DNA of 64,000 nucleotides from positions 1 through 64,000 of the forward strand of contig NZ_JAHYCB010000015.1 of NCBI RefSeq assembly GCF_019430945.1, given 5' to 3'. The DNA is from Neorhizobium populisoli (lineage in GTDB: Bacteria; Pseudomonadota; Alphaproteobacteria; Rhizobiales; Rhizobiaceae). Under the pieces are notes generated by a model that saw only the letters and a program-made list of their open reading frames with translations, searched no databases and was not told the DNA's origin. The translations under genes were made by a program, and so were the position numbers. Below are positions 1-8,260 of the stretch, in pieces (within the stretch, counting starts at the first letter, position 1; each line of letters opens with the position of its first letter).

Positions 1-107
1 CATACGAGGATATCGTCGATCATTGCTGCTACGCTTGGCGAACACTGCAGGACCGACCGTGGAAGATAATGTCGATCGGAAGGCGCAACTGGGCACAAGG
101 GTTCTGA

Positions 108-662
108 TCAATGACGGTTGGTATTAGCCACCTCTTCCTCTGCTCGGTGACGCGCAGCAGCTAGGTCGGCTTCGCGGCTTTTCACGTTGCTAAAGTCGAG
201 CTGGGACGCAAAGAAGTAGACGATCTTGCCAGCTTCATCGCGGACCGGTGACAGGAAGAGCGCGTTCCAGAACGAAGCCCCGTCTTTCCGGTAGTTCAAG
301 ATGTCGATGGCGATATCCGCGCCGGCTTCCACTGCTTCTCGGATGCGACCGACCGCTGCGCGGCTAGTTTCGGGCCCCTGCAGAAAACGGCAATTTCGGC
401 CTACGACCTCGTCGCTCGAGTAGCCTGTAAGTTTCTCGAAGGCGGCGTTGCAGAAGATGATAGGGTTGTCATCCTGGTTCGGGTCGGTCACGATCATCGG
501 CATTCTTGTCGCCTTGAATGCGGCCGCAAACGGGTCTTCCCGTACGTGCCGAGCAACGAGCCTGTCGCCGGCGTTTTGCGCGTCGTGGCGTTTTTTTTCC
601 TTATCTTGCATAGCTGACCGGTAACTCACAAAACTGGAACCTACGAACCGGGTCCTGATCAT
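108..662 (-). CDS. Short LOV/PAS photosensor-like protein
   Basis: A 184-residue protein with one PAS domain of the LOV class at about residues 45-160. It carries GRNCRFLQG with Cys91, the cysteine that forms the flavin adduct in LOV photoreceptors, after an N-x-x-F-x-x-L-T-G-Y stretch. LOV domains in rhizobia usually sit in front of an HWE histidine kinase. Here the protein ends with a short helical tail soon after the domain, so it is a short LOV protein or a truncated kinase. No good ribosome binding site is seen; a second ATG lies at 611. Flavin binding is inferred from the family motif. Confidence 0.75.
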   Translation of the reverse strand: MIRTRFVGSSFVSYRSAMQDKEKKRHDAQNAGDRLVARHVREDPFAAAFKATRMPMIVTDPNQDDNPIIFCNAAFEKLTGYSSDEVVGRNCRFLQGPETSRAAVGRIREAVEAGADIAIDILNYRKDGASFWNALFLSPVRDEAGKIVYFFASQLDFSNVKSREADLAAARHRAEEEVANTNRH

Positions 663-847
663 ATCATCAGCGGGCCATATCCCGCGGGGGCGAACTCGGT
701 GTCTGGAAGTATGTCCTGCGGGGTTGATTTCAAGGCCTCTCCAAATCGCCTTACGGCTGAAGCTTCGGTGCTTCTAGCCAAACAAATAAATGGCGGATAT
801 TCGGATGGCCTGCGTCGATGTCCCCGATATACTGTCGATCATCAGCT

Positions 848-882
848 AAAAAAGAGGCCGGGCGAAACTCGCATCGACCTCT
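848..882 (-). terminator. Rho-independent terminator after the PRC-barrel gene
   Basis: On the minus strand an 8-bp stem (AGAGGTCG paired with CGGCCTCT, one G-U pair; arms at 875-882 and 853-860) is followed by a run of T. It lies about 45 bp past the stop of the PRC-barrel gene. Confidence 0.75.
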
Positions 883-926
883 CTGTATGCGCGGCGCCGG
901 TACATCCGCGGTCGCTAGCAAGCTGA

Positions 927-1394
927 TTACTTCTTGAACTTGTCGTAGTCGAGCTTGGGAGCCTGCGACAGAGCGTCCTTCGTCGTATCGACATAGGCTT
1001 TCCTAGTGCCGTTGTCGTTATTTAGCGCAACCGACGCCGGATCAAGTACGACGTAGCTGGTGCCCATGCCCAAAAAGCCGCCGACGCTGGCGACGATACC
1101 AACAACCGACTTGCCGCCACCGATGACGACGTCAGAAATCTCGCCGATAGACTCGTCTGCCTTGTTGTAGATATTGACGCCTACAAGCTTCGACGTGACG
1201 AGATCGGTGTCCTTGATCTCTACATACTTTAGCGGCATCGTCGCTGCCTTACCCATCGTCATTCCCGGGGCGGCCATCATGGCGTCGGACCCAGCCGCCG
1301 CCGTTGCGGGAGCGGCAGGTGCAGCCGGCTGCTGTGCAAACGCAGCGCCAGACATTGCGGCAAGCGATACGGCGGCGATGATGAAGTTCTTCAT
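927..1394 (-). CDS. PRC-barrel domain protein, exported
   Basis: A 155-residue protein. The start at 1394 is chosen because GAGGAA lies just upstream and the N-terminus then forms a clear signal peptide ending near AFAQQ. An Ala/Pro-rich linker (residues 20-50) leads to a PRC-barrel-like domain (about 60-130) with the typical G-V-x-I-Y and G-x-I-x-D-V-V-I elements. PRC-barrel proteins of this kind are common periplasmic stress proteins of unknown biochemical role in rhizobia. It is a single-gene unit with an EcfG-type promoter upstream (1444-1468) and a terminator downstream. Confidence 0.85.
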   Translation of the reverse strand: MKNFIIAAVSLAAMSGAAFAQQPAAPAAPATAAAGSDAMMAAPGMTMGKAATMPLKYVEIKDTDLVTSKLVGVNIYNKADESIGEISDVVIGGGKSVVGIVASVGGFLGMGTSYVVLDPASVALNNDNGTRKAYVDTTKDALSQAPKLDYDKFKK

Positions 1395-1443
1395 TCGAGT
1401 TCCTCGTAATTGCATGTTCCACGGTAATCCGTGGCGGGCAGCC

Positions 1444-1468
1444 AACGACAAGATGGATGAAAGGTTCC
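1444..1468 (-). promoter_or_regulatory. EcfG-type promoter of the PRC-barrel gene
   Basis: On the minus strand GGAAC (1468-1464), 16 bp, then CGTT (1447-1444). It matches the alphaproteobacterial general stress consensus exactly and leaves a leader of about 45 nt before the start at 1394. Confidence 0.85.
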
Positions 1469-1673
1469 ATGCAAAACCATGAAATTATTGAGTGATTTCT
1501 TTAGCGACACGACATGCACCAGCATCCAAGCTGTAACATCGGGCACGCAAGTCTGCCTGGTATTACTCACTCACGCGATGGCTGTGCGGTACGTGGGCGG
1601 CCAGACATCGCCCACCGCCCGTTACTTCCAAGCGCCAATGCGCCCGGTCCTGGGCGCGAATGCCCTGAGCCGA

Positions 1674-3563
1674 TTAGATTTGCTTCAGTGCCAAAGCGAA
1701 AAGTCTCGCCTGCCGGCTCGCAAACGCGCGCGGATCTTTCGGTCGGTCACCGTCTAAAATCAGGGCCTCATCCAGTAAGAGCCACGCCGCATCTTCTCGA
1801 AATTCGTCATTTGTCACCGCCGCAAGGCTCTGAATGACTGGGCTCTGCGCATTGATTTCCAAAATCGGCTTGGACGCGGTCTGCAACCGCCCTGCCCCTT
1901 GGAGAATCTTTTCAAGCTGCCGGTCCGGCCCGTGTTCGGACGCCACAAGGCAGACAGAACTTTCCGTCAGTCGAGTCGACACCCGGACATCCGCTACCTC
2001 GTCTTTCAGGATACGACGGCTCACTTCGATGAAGTCGAGCACGCTCTGAGAGGCCTCTGACTTGTCGCCACCATCGCTACCGTTGCTTGAGATATCATCG
2101 AGATCGGCCTGCCCCTGGGTTACCGACTTGAGTGTCTTGCCCTCGAATTCACCCGCGTTCGTTGGCCAGAAACTGTCGACTTGGTCTGTCAGCAACAAGA
2201 CTTCGATGCCCTTGGCACGGAACCCTTCCAGATGCGGCGACGCCTTCAACTGTGCGAGACTGGAACCGCTGATATAATAGATGGAAGACTGCCCTTCCTT
2301 CATTGCCCCCAGATAATCGGACAAGCTGCGCGTCGCGTCTTCCGAGGCCGTCGTGCGGAAGCGTGCAAGCTTCAACAACTGCCCGCGACGTTCATAGTCT
2401 TCGTAAATGCCTTCCTTGACGATCGCACCGAACAGCTCCCAGAATTTGCCGAAGGTTTCTGGTTCACCCTCGGCCATCTTCTCCAAGCTCGTCAGGATGC
2501 GGCTGGTCAGCCCCTTGCGAATTGCCACGAGAACCGGGCTTTCCTGTATCATCTCACGCGAAATGTTCAGCGGCAGGTCCGACGTGTCGACCACGCCACG
2601 GATGAAGCGCAGGTAGCGCGGCAGCAACTCTGCCTCGTCGGTGATGAAGACGCGCTTAACATAGAGCTTCATCCGTCCGTGGCGCTCGACATCGAAAAGG
2701 TCGAAAGGCTGCGAACCGGGCACGAAGGCAAGTGCCGTATACTCATGGCGGCCTTCGGCGCGGAAATGCACATTCGCCAGCGGCTCGTCATACTGCCCGG
2801 AAACGCTGCGATAGAAATCGTCATACTCCTGCTTCGAGATCTCCCCTTTCGGCTTCGTCCACAGGGCTGCGCCATCAGTGACCTGGACTGCGTCCGCGCC
2901 GGGTTTCTCGATCAGCTTAATCGGCACAGGCACATGACCAGACTGGTCGCGGATGATCTTCTCGATCGTCCACTTACCCGTGTATTTCTGTGCGTCGCCC
3001 ATGAGGTGCAGGACGACGCGCGTGCCTCTGGCGGGAGCGTCTGCAGGATCGACGGCGACGACTTCATAACTTCCCTTGCCATCGGAGGACCACATCCATA
3101 CAGAGTCGTGCCCAGCACGCCTTGAGATGACGTCGACTTTGTCGGCAACCATGAAGGACGAATAGAAACCGACGCCGAACTGACCGATGAGTTCGGCCTT
3201 GTCGCCCGACTTCGCCGCTTCCAAGCGCTCCATGAAGGCACGCGTCCCCGACCGGGCGATCGTGCCGAGAGCGTCGATCATTTCGTCTCGGCTCATTCCA
3301 ATCCCGTTGTCTTCGACAATAAGGCTGGGCGCTTGCTCGTCGAGCTTGACCAGAATTTGCGGCTCTGAACCGTCGGCTGACAGATGTGGCTTTGAAATTG
3401 CTTCAAACCGCAGCTTCTCACAGGCGTCTGCCGCGTTGGAAATCAGTTCTCGAAGGAATACATCCTTATCCGAATATACGGAGTGAACCATCATCTGCAG
3501 GAGCCGGCTCACGTCAGCCTCGAAGGCGTGATGCTCGGGTTGGCGGTCTTCATTCGTCGTCAT
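1674..3563 (-). CDS. htpG: Molecular chaperone HtpG (Hsp90)
   Basis: A 629-residue protein, full length for the family. The N-terminal GHKL ATPase domain shows ELISNAADACEKLRF, DNGIGM and GQFGVGFYSSFMVADKV. The middle domain has the LPLNISREMIQ motif and the C-terminus has the dimerisation region. HtpG is the cytosolic Hsp90 that refolds and stabilises proteins under heat and oxidative stress. It stands alone in the minus orientation. No GGAAC-type promoter was seen in the 190 bp upstream, so it is probably controlled differently from its neighbours. Confidence 0.97.
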   Translation of the reverse strand: MTTNEDRQPEHHAFEADVSRLLQMMVHSVYSDKDVFLRELISNAADACEKLRFEAISKPHLSADGSEPQILVKLDEQAPSLIVEDNGIGMSRDEMIDALGTIARSGTRAFMERLEAAKSGDKAELIGQFGVGFYSSFMVADKVDVISRRAGHDSVWMWSSDGKGSYEVVAVDPADAPARGTRVVLHLMGDAQKYTGKWTIEKIIRDQSGHVPVPIKLIEKPGADAVQVTDGAALWTKPKGEISKQEYDDFYRSVSGQYDEPLANVHFRAEGRHEYTALAFVPGSQPFDLFDVERHGRMKLYVKRVFITDEAELLPRYLRFIRGVVDTSDLPLNISREMIQESPVLVAIRKGLTSRILTSLEKMAEGEPETFGKFWELFGAIVKEGIYEDYERRGQLLKLARFRTTASEDATRSLSDYLGAMKEGQSSIYYISGSSLAQLKASPHLEGFRAKGIEVLLLTDQVDSFWPTNAGEFEGKTLKSVTQGQADLDDISSNGSDGGDKSEASQSVLDFIEVSRRILKDEVADVRVSTRLTESSVCLVASEHGPDRQLEKILQGAGRLQTASKPILEINAQSPVIQSLAAVTNDEFREDAAWLLLDEALILDGDRPKDPRAFASRQARLFALALKQI

Positions 3564-3753
3564 CGGTCATCCCCAGATTGCTAAATTCGGGCGACAGATG
3601 GATTGCTAGCCAATAGTTTTCAAGAGTGTGTCGAGACGTCAATCACTCAAAACCTTGCTGTTGATACGACATGCGCCTGAGCTGCACCTCTTGCGAAAAT
3701 TGCGATCGAGAGCAAATACTCTGCCTACGACTCAGACTGCGGAATGCGTACAA

Positions 3754-3981
3754 ATGTTTTCAGGATCCCATCGTTCTCCCTTATCCACGGAATATACACA
3801 AGGCGACGTCACCGTAACGGTCGATATCAAACAGACGTTTCGCGATGCCGGGTGGGAACTCGAGGTGACGAGTGCCGATGGTCAAGTCACCGACTGGGAT
3901 TTGACCTTCGCAACGGATCGCGAGGCCTACGACGAATTCTTGTATGTGGTTGAGACAGAGGGCATTGAGGTGTTTGTATAA
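3754..3981 (+). CDS. Small conserved-looking hypothetical protein
   Basis: A 75-residue acidic protein with alternating beta-strand-like segments (VTVTVDIKQTF, WELEVTSADG). The start at 3754 is inferred because the sequence before it lacks coding character; a weak GGA lies 10 bp upstream. The family is not recognised. It lies between the convergent ends of htpG (divergent start) and topoisomerase IB. The composition looks like a real protein rather than a shadow. Confidence 0.5.
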   Translation: MFSGSHRSPLSTEYTQGDVTVTVDIKQTFRDAGWELEVTSADGQVTDWDLTFATDREAYDEFLYVVETEGIEVFV

Positions 3982-4061
3982 GGGCGGATCGTCTCAAGGC
4001 TTTGCGGCACGGTGGCCTTCAGCCCGGGATCCGTCGACGCCATTGCCACCACATTTCGCTC

Positions 4062-5144
4062 TCAGGCAGTAGGCTCAGCGGCTGGCCGTGTCTTTGTCTT
4101 CAGCCATCGTAAAACTCGGATTTCTTCATCGTCCAGCCATTGAAGCAGTCGCTCGCTTTTCGTTTTCAGCTTTAAGACATCCCGCAAAATTCCTGCCTGA
4201 AAATCTTCGAATACGGCGGGATGAATGTAGGACGAACGGCAAACAGAGCGCGTGTTCACGAGCTTCGCAGCGACCGCATCGACTGCCTCGTTAAGCTGAC
4301 GCGCAAGGTCACGCTTGGTCTGGGCGACCTCGAGCGAAACCAAGGCTTCGACAGCCATGCAGGTGGCTCCCCAGGTCCGAAACTGCTTGGAAGAAAAGTC
4401 TTCACCCGTAATCTCGCGAATGTAGGCATTCACGTCATGTGAGGAAATCGGCCTGCATCCACCTTCGTCGCAGACATATTGGAAAAGTTGCTGGCCTGGC
4501 AATTCCTGCAACTTTCGGACAACGTTTGCAATTCTACGATCGCTGTGGGCGAGGTTCCATTCCTTGCCCGATTTACCCTTGAACCGGAACTTCAGGCTTC
4601 CGCCTTCAACCTTCACATGCCGATTGCGTAATGTGGTCAGGCCGAAGGACTTATTAGCCTGAGCATATGCGGCGTTGCCGACACGAATGTACAGGTTATC
4701 CAACATCCAGACGACGGTAGCGAGCGCCTTATCCATCGATAAACCGCGGGACCTCAGATCATTTTCAACCCGTTCACGCAAATCAGGGAGGCACTCGGCA
4801 AAAGATACAAGACGTTCAAATTTGGCTTTGCCGCGCTCCGTGTGCCAATCCGGATGATAACGGTACTGGCGCCGCCCCCGAGCATCCCTGCCGATCGCTT
4901 GGAGATGGGAGAAAGGGTTGGTCGAGATGACCACGTCGGTGTAGGCTGGCGGTATAGCCAAGCTGTTCAAGCGGGCGATCTCTGAGGCCTCCGTAATTCT
5001 CCTGCCATCCGGCCGATAGTACAAAAAACCTTTAGCGCCCATCTTCCGGGAGATTCCTGTATCCAGTCCAGGAACGTACACCAACCCGGATGCCAATTTG
5101 GCTTCCGTGGCGATTGTATCGATTTCGGTGATGATCTGGTTCAT
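4062..5144 (-). CDS. DNA topoisomerase IB (poxvirus/bacterial type)
   Basis: About 360 residues. Family landmarks are the N-terminal LVYV start, IPPAYTDV, QAIGRDARGRRQYRYH (the DNA-binding and RxK segment), KFRFKGKSGKEW and the C-terminal CRSSYIHP with the catalytic tyrosine near residue 306. These enzymes nick one DNA strand through a 3'-phosphotyrosine bond and relax supercoils. The start at 5144 is the last ATG before the conserved domain and lies only about 9 bp from the -10 of an EcfG-type promoter, so the transcript may be leaderless or nearly so. The gene is probably monocistronic. Confidence 0.9.
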   Translation of the reverse strand: MNQIITEIDTIATEAKLASGLVYVPGLDTGISRKMGAKGFLYYRPDGRRITEASEIARLNSLAIPPAYTDVVISTNPFSHLQAIGRDARGRRQYRYHPDWHTERGKAKFERLVSFAECLPDLRERVENDLRSRGLSMDKALATVVWMLDNLYIRVGNAAYAQANKSFGLTTLRNRHVKVEGGSLKFRFKGKSGKEWNLAHSDRRIANVVRKLQELPGQQLFQYVCDEGGCRPISSHDVNAYIREITGEDFSSKQFRTWGATCMAVEALVSLEVAQTKRDLARQLNEAVDAVAAKLVNTRSVCRSSYIHPAVFEDFQAGILRDVLKLKTKSERLLQWLDDEEIRVLRWLKTKTRPAAEPTA

Positions 5145-5152
5145 TCCGCCAT

Positions 5153-5177
5153 AACTCGCACAGCGTAGCGCAGTTCC
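5153..5177 (-). promoter_or_regulatory. EcfG-type promoter of topoisomerase IB
   Basis: Minus strand GGAAC (5177-5173), 16 bp, AGTT (5156-5153). The predicted transcript start lies within a few bases of the start codon at 5144. Confidence 0.7.
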
Positions 5178-5251
5178 CCAATTGACTGCAACTGTGCTTG
5201 GTCGGCGTGTATTGACTCCTGACTGAGGCAGCAATTCCGTAAGCGGGCATC

Positions 5252-5278
5252 AATAAAAAGGCCCGCAATGAGCGGGCC
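5252..5278 (-). terminator. Rho-independent terminator after the CsbD-like gene
   Basis: Minus strand: GGCCCGC, a 5-nt loop, GCGGGCC, then TTTTTATT. A perfect 7-bp GC stem (arms 5272-5278 and 5260-5266) with a T-run, 26 bp past the stop codon at 5304. Confidence 0.9.
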
Positions 5279-5303
5279 TCCGGGCTTGAGATCGAGAGCT
5301 CTA

Positions 5304-5495
5304 TCAGGCTCTATCGACGCCACTTTTTGCGGCGTCCTTCACATGGCCTTTGGCCTGTTGAGCATCACCTTTTGCTTCCTGCGCATACCCTTTTGCCTCA
5401 AGGCTTTTGTTATCGGTAGCATCGCCGATCACCTGTTTGGCCTTACCGGCAATCTCATTAGCCTTGCCGGAAATTTTGTCGGATGTCGAACCCAT
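5304..5495 (-). CDS. CsbD-family stress protein
   Basis: A 63-residue, Lys/Ala/Gly-rich protein starting MGSTSDK with the CsbD pattern DKISGKANEIAGKAKQ and a repeated EAKGxAQxAKG motif. CsbD-like proteins are abundant small cytosolic proteins of general stress regulons; their function is unknown. The start at 5495 is set by AAAGGAG eight bases upstream. A weak GGAAC-N16-CATT site lies at 5605-5629 and a strong terminator follows the gene. Confidence 0.9.
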   Translation of the reverse strand: MGSTSDKISGKANEIAGKAKQVIGDATDNKSLEAKGYAQEAKGDAQQAKGHVKDAAKSGVDRA

Positions 5496-5604
5496 GATCA
5501 TTTCTCCTTTAATGAAAGGGGTCGTTCTGGCGTTCAAATCGCCCTCCGGTCAATCGCGCCGGGTAAGTCCATTGTCAGCCGTCTCTCGACCTACCTGTCG
5601 AGTG

Positions 5605-5629
5605 AATGCTCCACGACACAGATCGTTCC
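5605..5629 (-). promoter_or_regulatory. Weak EcfG-like site upstream of the CsbD gene
   Basis: Minus strand GGAAC (5629-5625), 16 bp, CATT (5608-5605). The -35 is perfect but the -10 departs from NGTT by one base, so this is a tentative call. Confidence 0.35.
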
Positions 5630-5778
5630 AGTGAGCTATCTTGCGGGAGGATTGATCATTCTCTAGCGCAAAAACTCTGCACCTGGCAGCGTTGTGAAAC
5701 GCAACTGATCCAAGGCGGCTCTCTTCGCGTAGATCCTGGAAAGTACACTGCGGAATGATCTCGCTGGAGGGTCGCTTG

Positions 5779-6321
5779 ATGTCAAAGTTCACGAGCATTT
5801 TAAAACGGCTGACTTTGGCAGCGTCGTGCACCTTCCCTACCCTCTCGATAGCATCGGCGGAACCTCCCGTCGTCAAAGTCGGCCCGGATCACTACCGGGT
5901 TACTTGGCTTGAAATTGGCAGAACGCCGATGTGGCTGACGGATGGTTGCGTGGCAGGCTATTCAATTTATCGTCCCGCCAAGACAAAAGACCAAGTGACG
6001 GTGGAAGACGGGTGCCGGGAAGGCACTCCGGACGGGCGTTTGAAGACAGTAAACGGCGTTGGCACCATCTTAGACTTCGGTACGACGAACGCCAAGATGC
6101 GGGTTCGATATCCTCTGCTCATTACGTTCAACTACTGGGTCTTGTACAAGTCCCCGGACAAGTCCTGGTTCATCAGCGCCAATCCATCGAGGACGGATCT
6201 GTGGATCTATTCACGCAAGGTTCCTTCGAAAACCCAGCTGGCTCGCATGGTGGATAAGGCCCGAGTGCTCGGGTACGATGTCCGGAAGCTCGAATTCCCG
6301 CCGCAGCAAGCGAGCAAGTAG
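5779..6321 (+). CDS. Lipocalin-like exported protein
   Basis: A 180-residue protein with a signal peptide (MSKFTSILKRL to about IASAEPP). The C-terminal third matches the end of bacterial lipocalin Blc: YWVLYKSPDKSWF, SRTDLWIYSR, then a helix ending in LGYDVRKLEF. The N-terminal half is more divergent. Blc-type lipocalins are envelope proteins that bind fatty acids or lysophospholipids. The start at 5779 follows GGAGG by 8 bases. It is probably co-transcribed with tspO, 45 bp downstream. The ligand is not predictable. Confidence 0.7.
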   Translation: MSKFTSILKRLTLAASCTFPTLSIASAEPPVVKVGPDHYRVTWLEIGRTPMWLTDGCVAGYSIYRPAKTKDQVTVEDGCREGTPDGRLKTVNGVGTILDFGTTNAKMRVRYPLLITFNYWVLYKSPDKSWFISANPSRTDLWIYSRKVPSKTQLARMVDKARVLGYDVRKLEFPPQQASK

Positions 6322-6366
6322 GCTCGAAGCGGCGTAACACTCGCGCCTAAGCCTTCAAGGACGAGC

Positions 6367-6831
6367 ATGACAAGACCGTTGAACGAAAAACTTGCACTTG
6401 GCATCTTCATACTAATCGTCGTCGGGATGGGAGCGCTCATTGGGCTGATGATCCGACCGGGCGAGTGGTATGCTTCCCTGACCAAGCCGCCCTTCAACCC
6501 TCCAAATTGGGTGTTCGGACCGGCGTGGATGATCCTCTACGTTCTGATCGCGATTGCGGGATGGAAAACCTGGAAGGCAGAGGGCTTGTCAGGGGCACGG
6601 ATGAAGATTTGGTACGGACAGATGATCCTGAACTGGCTCTGGACGCCGGTTTTCTTCGGCTTGCACGCTATGGCGTTCGGTCTTGTGATCATCCTCGGCC
6701 TGCTGGTCGTGATCTCGTACTTTCTTGTGCGGACGAGGGATCGCGTGGCAAGATTATGCTTTGTCCCATACGCGCTGTGGGTCGCGTTTGCCTCCACTCT
6801 CAACTCGTCGCTGCTGCTGCTCAACAACTAA
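6367..6831 (+). CDS. tspO: TspO/MBR family membrane protein
   Basis: 154 residues with five membrane helices. Typical TspO features are SLTKPPFNPPNWVFGPAW between helices 1 and 2 and NWLWTPVFFGLHAM in helix 3. TspO binds porphyrins and other hydrophobic ligands in the membrane and in alphaproteobacteria affects tetrapyrrole traffic and stress gene expression. It lies 45 bp after the lipocalin-like gene in the same orientation, so the two probably form an operon of hydrophobic-ligand-binding envelope proteins. Confidence 0.93.
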   Translation: MTRPLNEKLALGIFILIVVGMGALIGLMIRPGEWYASLTKPPFNPPNWVFGPAWMILYVLIAIAGWKTWKAEGLSGARMKIWYGQMILNWLWTPVFFGLHAMAFGLVIILGLLVVISYFLVRTRDRVARLCFVPYALWVAFASTLNSSLLLLNN

Positions 6832-6927
6832 GCGGAAGTGTCTGCCGGTAAAGAACGGGTGACCTGCTACGCACCCGGAGCAGAAGCCAGTCGCGGCCAG
6901 TTGAAACACGCAATCTCGTTTAGACCG

Positions 6928-6952
6928 GGAACTTCTGATATCATGTCCGGTT
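6928..6952 (+). promoter_or_regulatory. EcfG-type promoter of the DUF6894-Crp operon
   Basis: GGAAC (6928-6932), 16 bp, GGTT (6949-6952). The first downstream gene starts at 7093, giving a leader of about 130 nt, longer than at the other sites. Confidence 0.6.
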
Positions 6953-7092
6953 TGCGTGTCGTCAATTGAAGGATTTTATCATATTCATGCGAAATAGACC
7001 AACTCGAAGCAGTGCTGCCTGAATCGAAAAAGGCGGTTCCGAGCGCGGGCGTGGTGCTCTGTAAGCTCCTCGGCGGGAAAAGGAAAAGTCAC

Positions 7093-7326
7093 ATGCGATA
7101 TTACTTTCACGTTCGTGGTCCGGATGGCTTCGTCGAAGATCTCGAGGGAGCTGAGTTTGCCTCCGATGAGCTTGCGACGGTGGAAGCCCAAGCGGCTGCA
7201 CGAGAATTGATGGCCGCGAAAGTCGCCAAAGGTGAAGTCGTCGATGGCGGGCAGTTCGAGATAACTACGGAGAATGGAAAGATCATCGACACGATCCTAT
7301 TTAAGTCAGTGGTCAAGATCGATTGA
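7093..7326 (+). CDS. DUF6894 family protein
   Basis: A 77-residue protein opening with MRYYFHVRGPDG and continuing with the family pattern D-x-E-G-x-E-F-x-S-x-x-x-A and A-A-R-E-L-M-A. DUF6894 proteins are small, cytosolic, common in Rhizobiales and without known function. The start at 7093 follows AAGGAAAAG. The gene lies 39 bp before a Crp-type regulator in the same direction, so the two form a likely operon. A paralogue at 60291-60536 also neighbours a Crp-type gene. Confidence 0.88.
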   Translation: MRYYFHVRGPDGFVEDLEGAEFASDELATVEAQAAARELMAAKVAKGEVVDGGQFEITTENGKIIDTILFKSVVKID

Positions 7327-7365
7327 GGCTGTCTCCCGCTCGGGATAGATTAAGGACGGACCGCT

Positions 7366-8082
7366 ATGAACCTCGCTGAAGCTGAAATCCATGAAAACAA
7401 ATTGTTGTCAGTTTTGCCTAGTGAAAGCTTAGCGCAAGCTGCATCACACCTGAAGTATCAGAGGCTCCCCCGCGGGACCCGACTCGCGAGCGCAGGAGAG
7501 CCAATAGATCATGTGTACTTCCTGACCTCGGGCGTTGGCTCCGTACTGGCTCAAACGCCTGAAGGAAGCGCCGCCGAGGCCGGAATTTTCGGCAGGGAGG
7601 GTTACATACCAACTTCCGCCGTCAGCGGTTCCGAGCAGAGCACCTTCGACGTGACAGTCCAGATAGACGCGGCGGGGTACCGCATAGGCTTCGAAGATTT
7701 TCGTCGCCAGATGGAAAGCAACCGGGCATTCGCAAAAGTCATGATCCGGGCAATCGAGGCCTTTGCGATCCAGCTCGCGTATACAGCAGTCTCGAATGCC
7801 GTGCACGACGTTACGGAGCGTCTCGCCCGGTGGATATTGATGTGCCACGATCGAGTGGGTGTTGACGAGTTACCGCTTACGCATGACTTCATCTCGACCA
7901 TGCTGGCGGTTCGCAGACCGAGCGTTACAACCGCTCTCCACATCTTGGAGGGAAACCGGTTCGTCATCGCAGAGCGCGGGATGCTGACCATCCGAGACCG
8001 TCCTGCCCTCGAGGAGTTCGCTCACGACGCTTACGGAAAGCCGGAACAAGAGTACCGGCGTTTAATGACCGGCCTCTTCTAG
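7366..8082 (+). CDS. Crp/Fnr family transcriptional regulator
   Basis: 238 residues: an N-terminal cyclic-nucleotide-binding-like fold (about 15-130, with PIDHVYFLTSGVGSV and FGREGYIPTSA) and a C-terminal winged helix (about 150-225) whose recognition helix reads RRPSVTTALHILEG. No FNR-type cysteine cluster is seen and the canonical cAMP-contact residues are not obvious, so the signal is unknown. It is probably co-transcribed with the DUF6894 gene under an EcfG-type promoter. The paralogue at 59481-60194 shares the same architecture. Confidence 0.9.
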   Translation: MNLAEAEIHENKLLSVLPSESLAQAASHLKYQRLPRGTRLASAGEPIDHVYFLTSGVGSVLAQTPEGSAAEAGIFGREGYIPTSAVSGSEQSTFDVTVQIDAAGYRIGFEDFRRQMESNRAFAKVMIRAIEAFAIQLAYTAVSNAVHDVTERLARWILMCHDRVGVDELPLTHDFISTMLAVRRPSVTTALHILEGNRFVIAERGMLTIRDRPALEEFAHDAYGKPEQEYRRLMTGLF

Positions 8083-8210
8083 AGAGCTTAGGTACGGATG
8101 TCTGATGCGGGTGGTGTCTCCGTTAGCTGTGCCCGAACGGAGAGAGGGGCGATAAGCGCATTTGCCCAAGTCCCTGGTCGGTACGGTAGCAGACCCACCT
8201 CATTCACGCC

Positions 8211-8236
8211 GGAACACCATTGATCAACAAACGGTT
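8211..8236 (+). promoter_or_regulatory. EcfG-type promoter of the sigma factor gene (17-bp spacer)
   Basis: GGAAC (8211-8215), 17 bp, GGTT (8233-8236); it can also be read as N16 followed by CGGTT. It lies just upstream of the EcfG-like gene at 8261, which suggests positive autoregulation or control by another EcfG. Confidence 0.6.
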
Positions 8237-8260
8237 GTGCTCCTTTAGAGGAGTGGTTCA

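Noticed and set aside
1-107. A minus-strand reading VLQCSPSVAAMIDDILV at the left edge, reminiscent of a receiver start
   Set aside because: Too short, lacks the acidic pair and is cut by the window edge.
636-660. GGAAC on the plus strand upstream of 699
   Set aside because: No matching -10 and no real gene in that direction.
2181-3125. 314-codon open frame on the plus strand
   Set aside because: It is antisense to htpG, shows no family motif and follows the codon pattern of the real gene.
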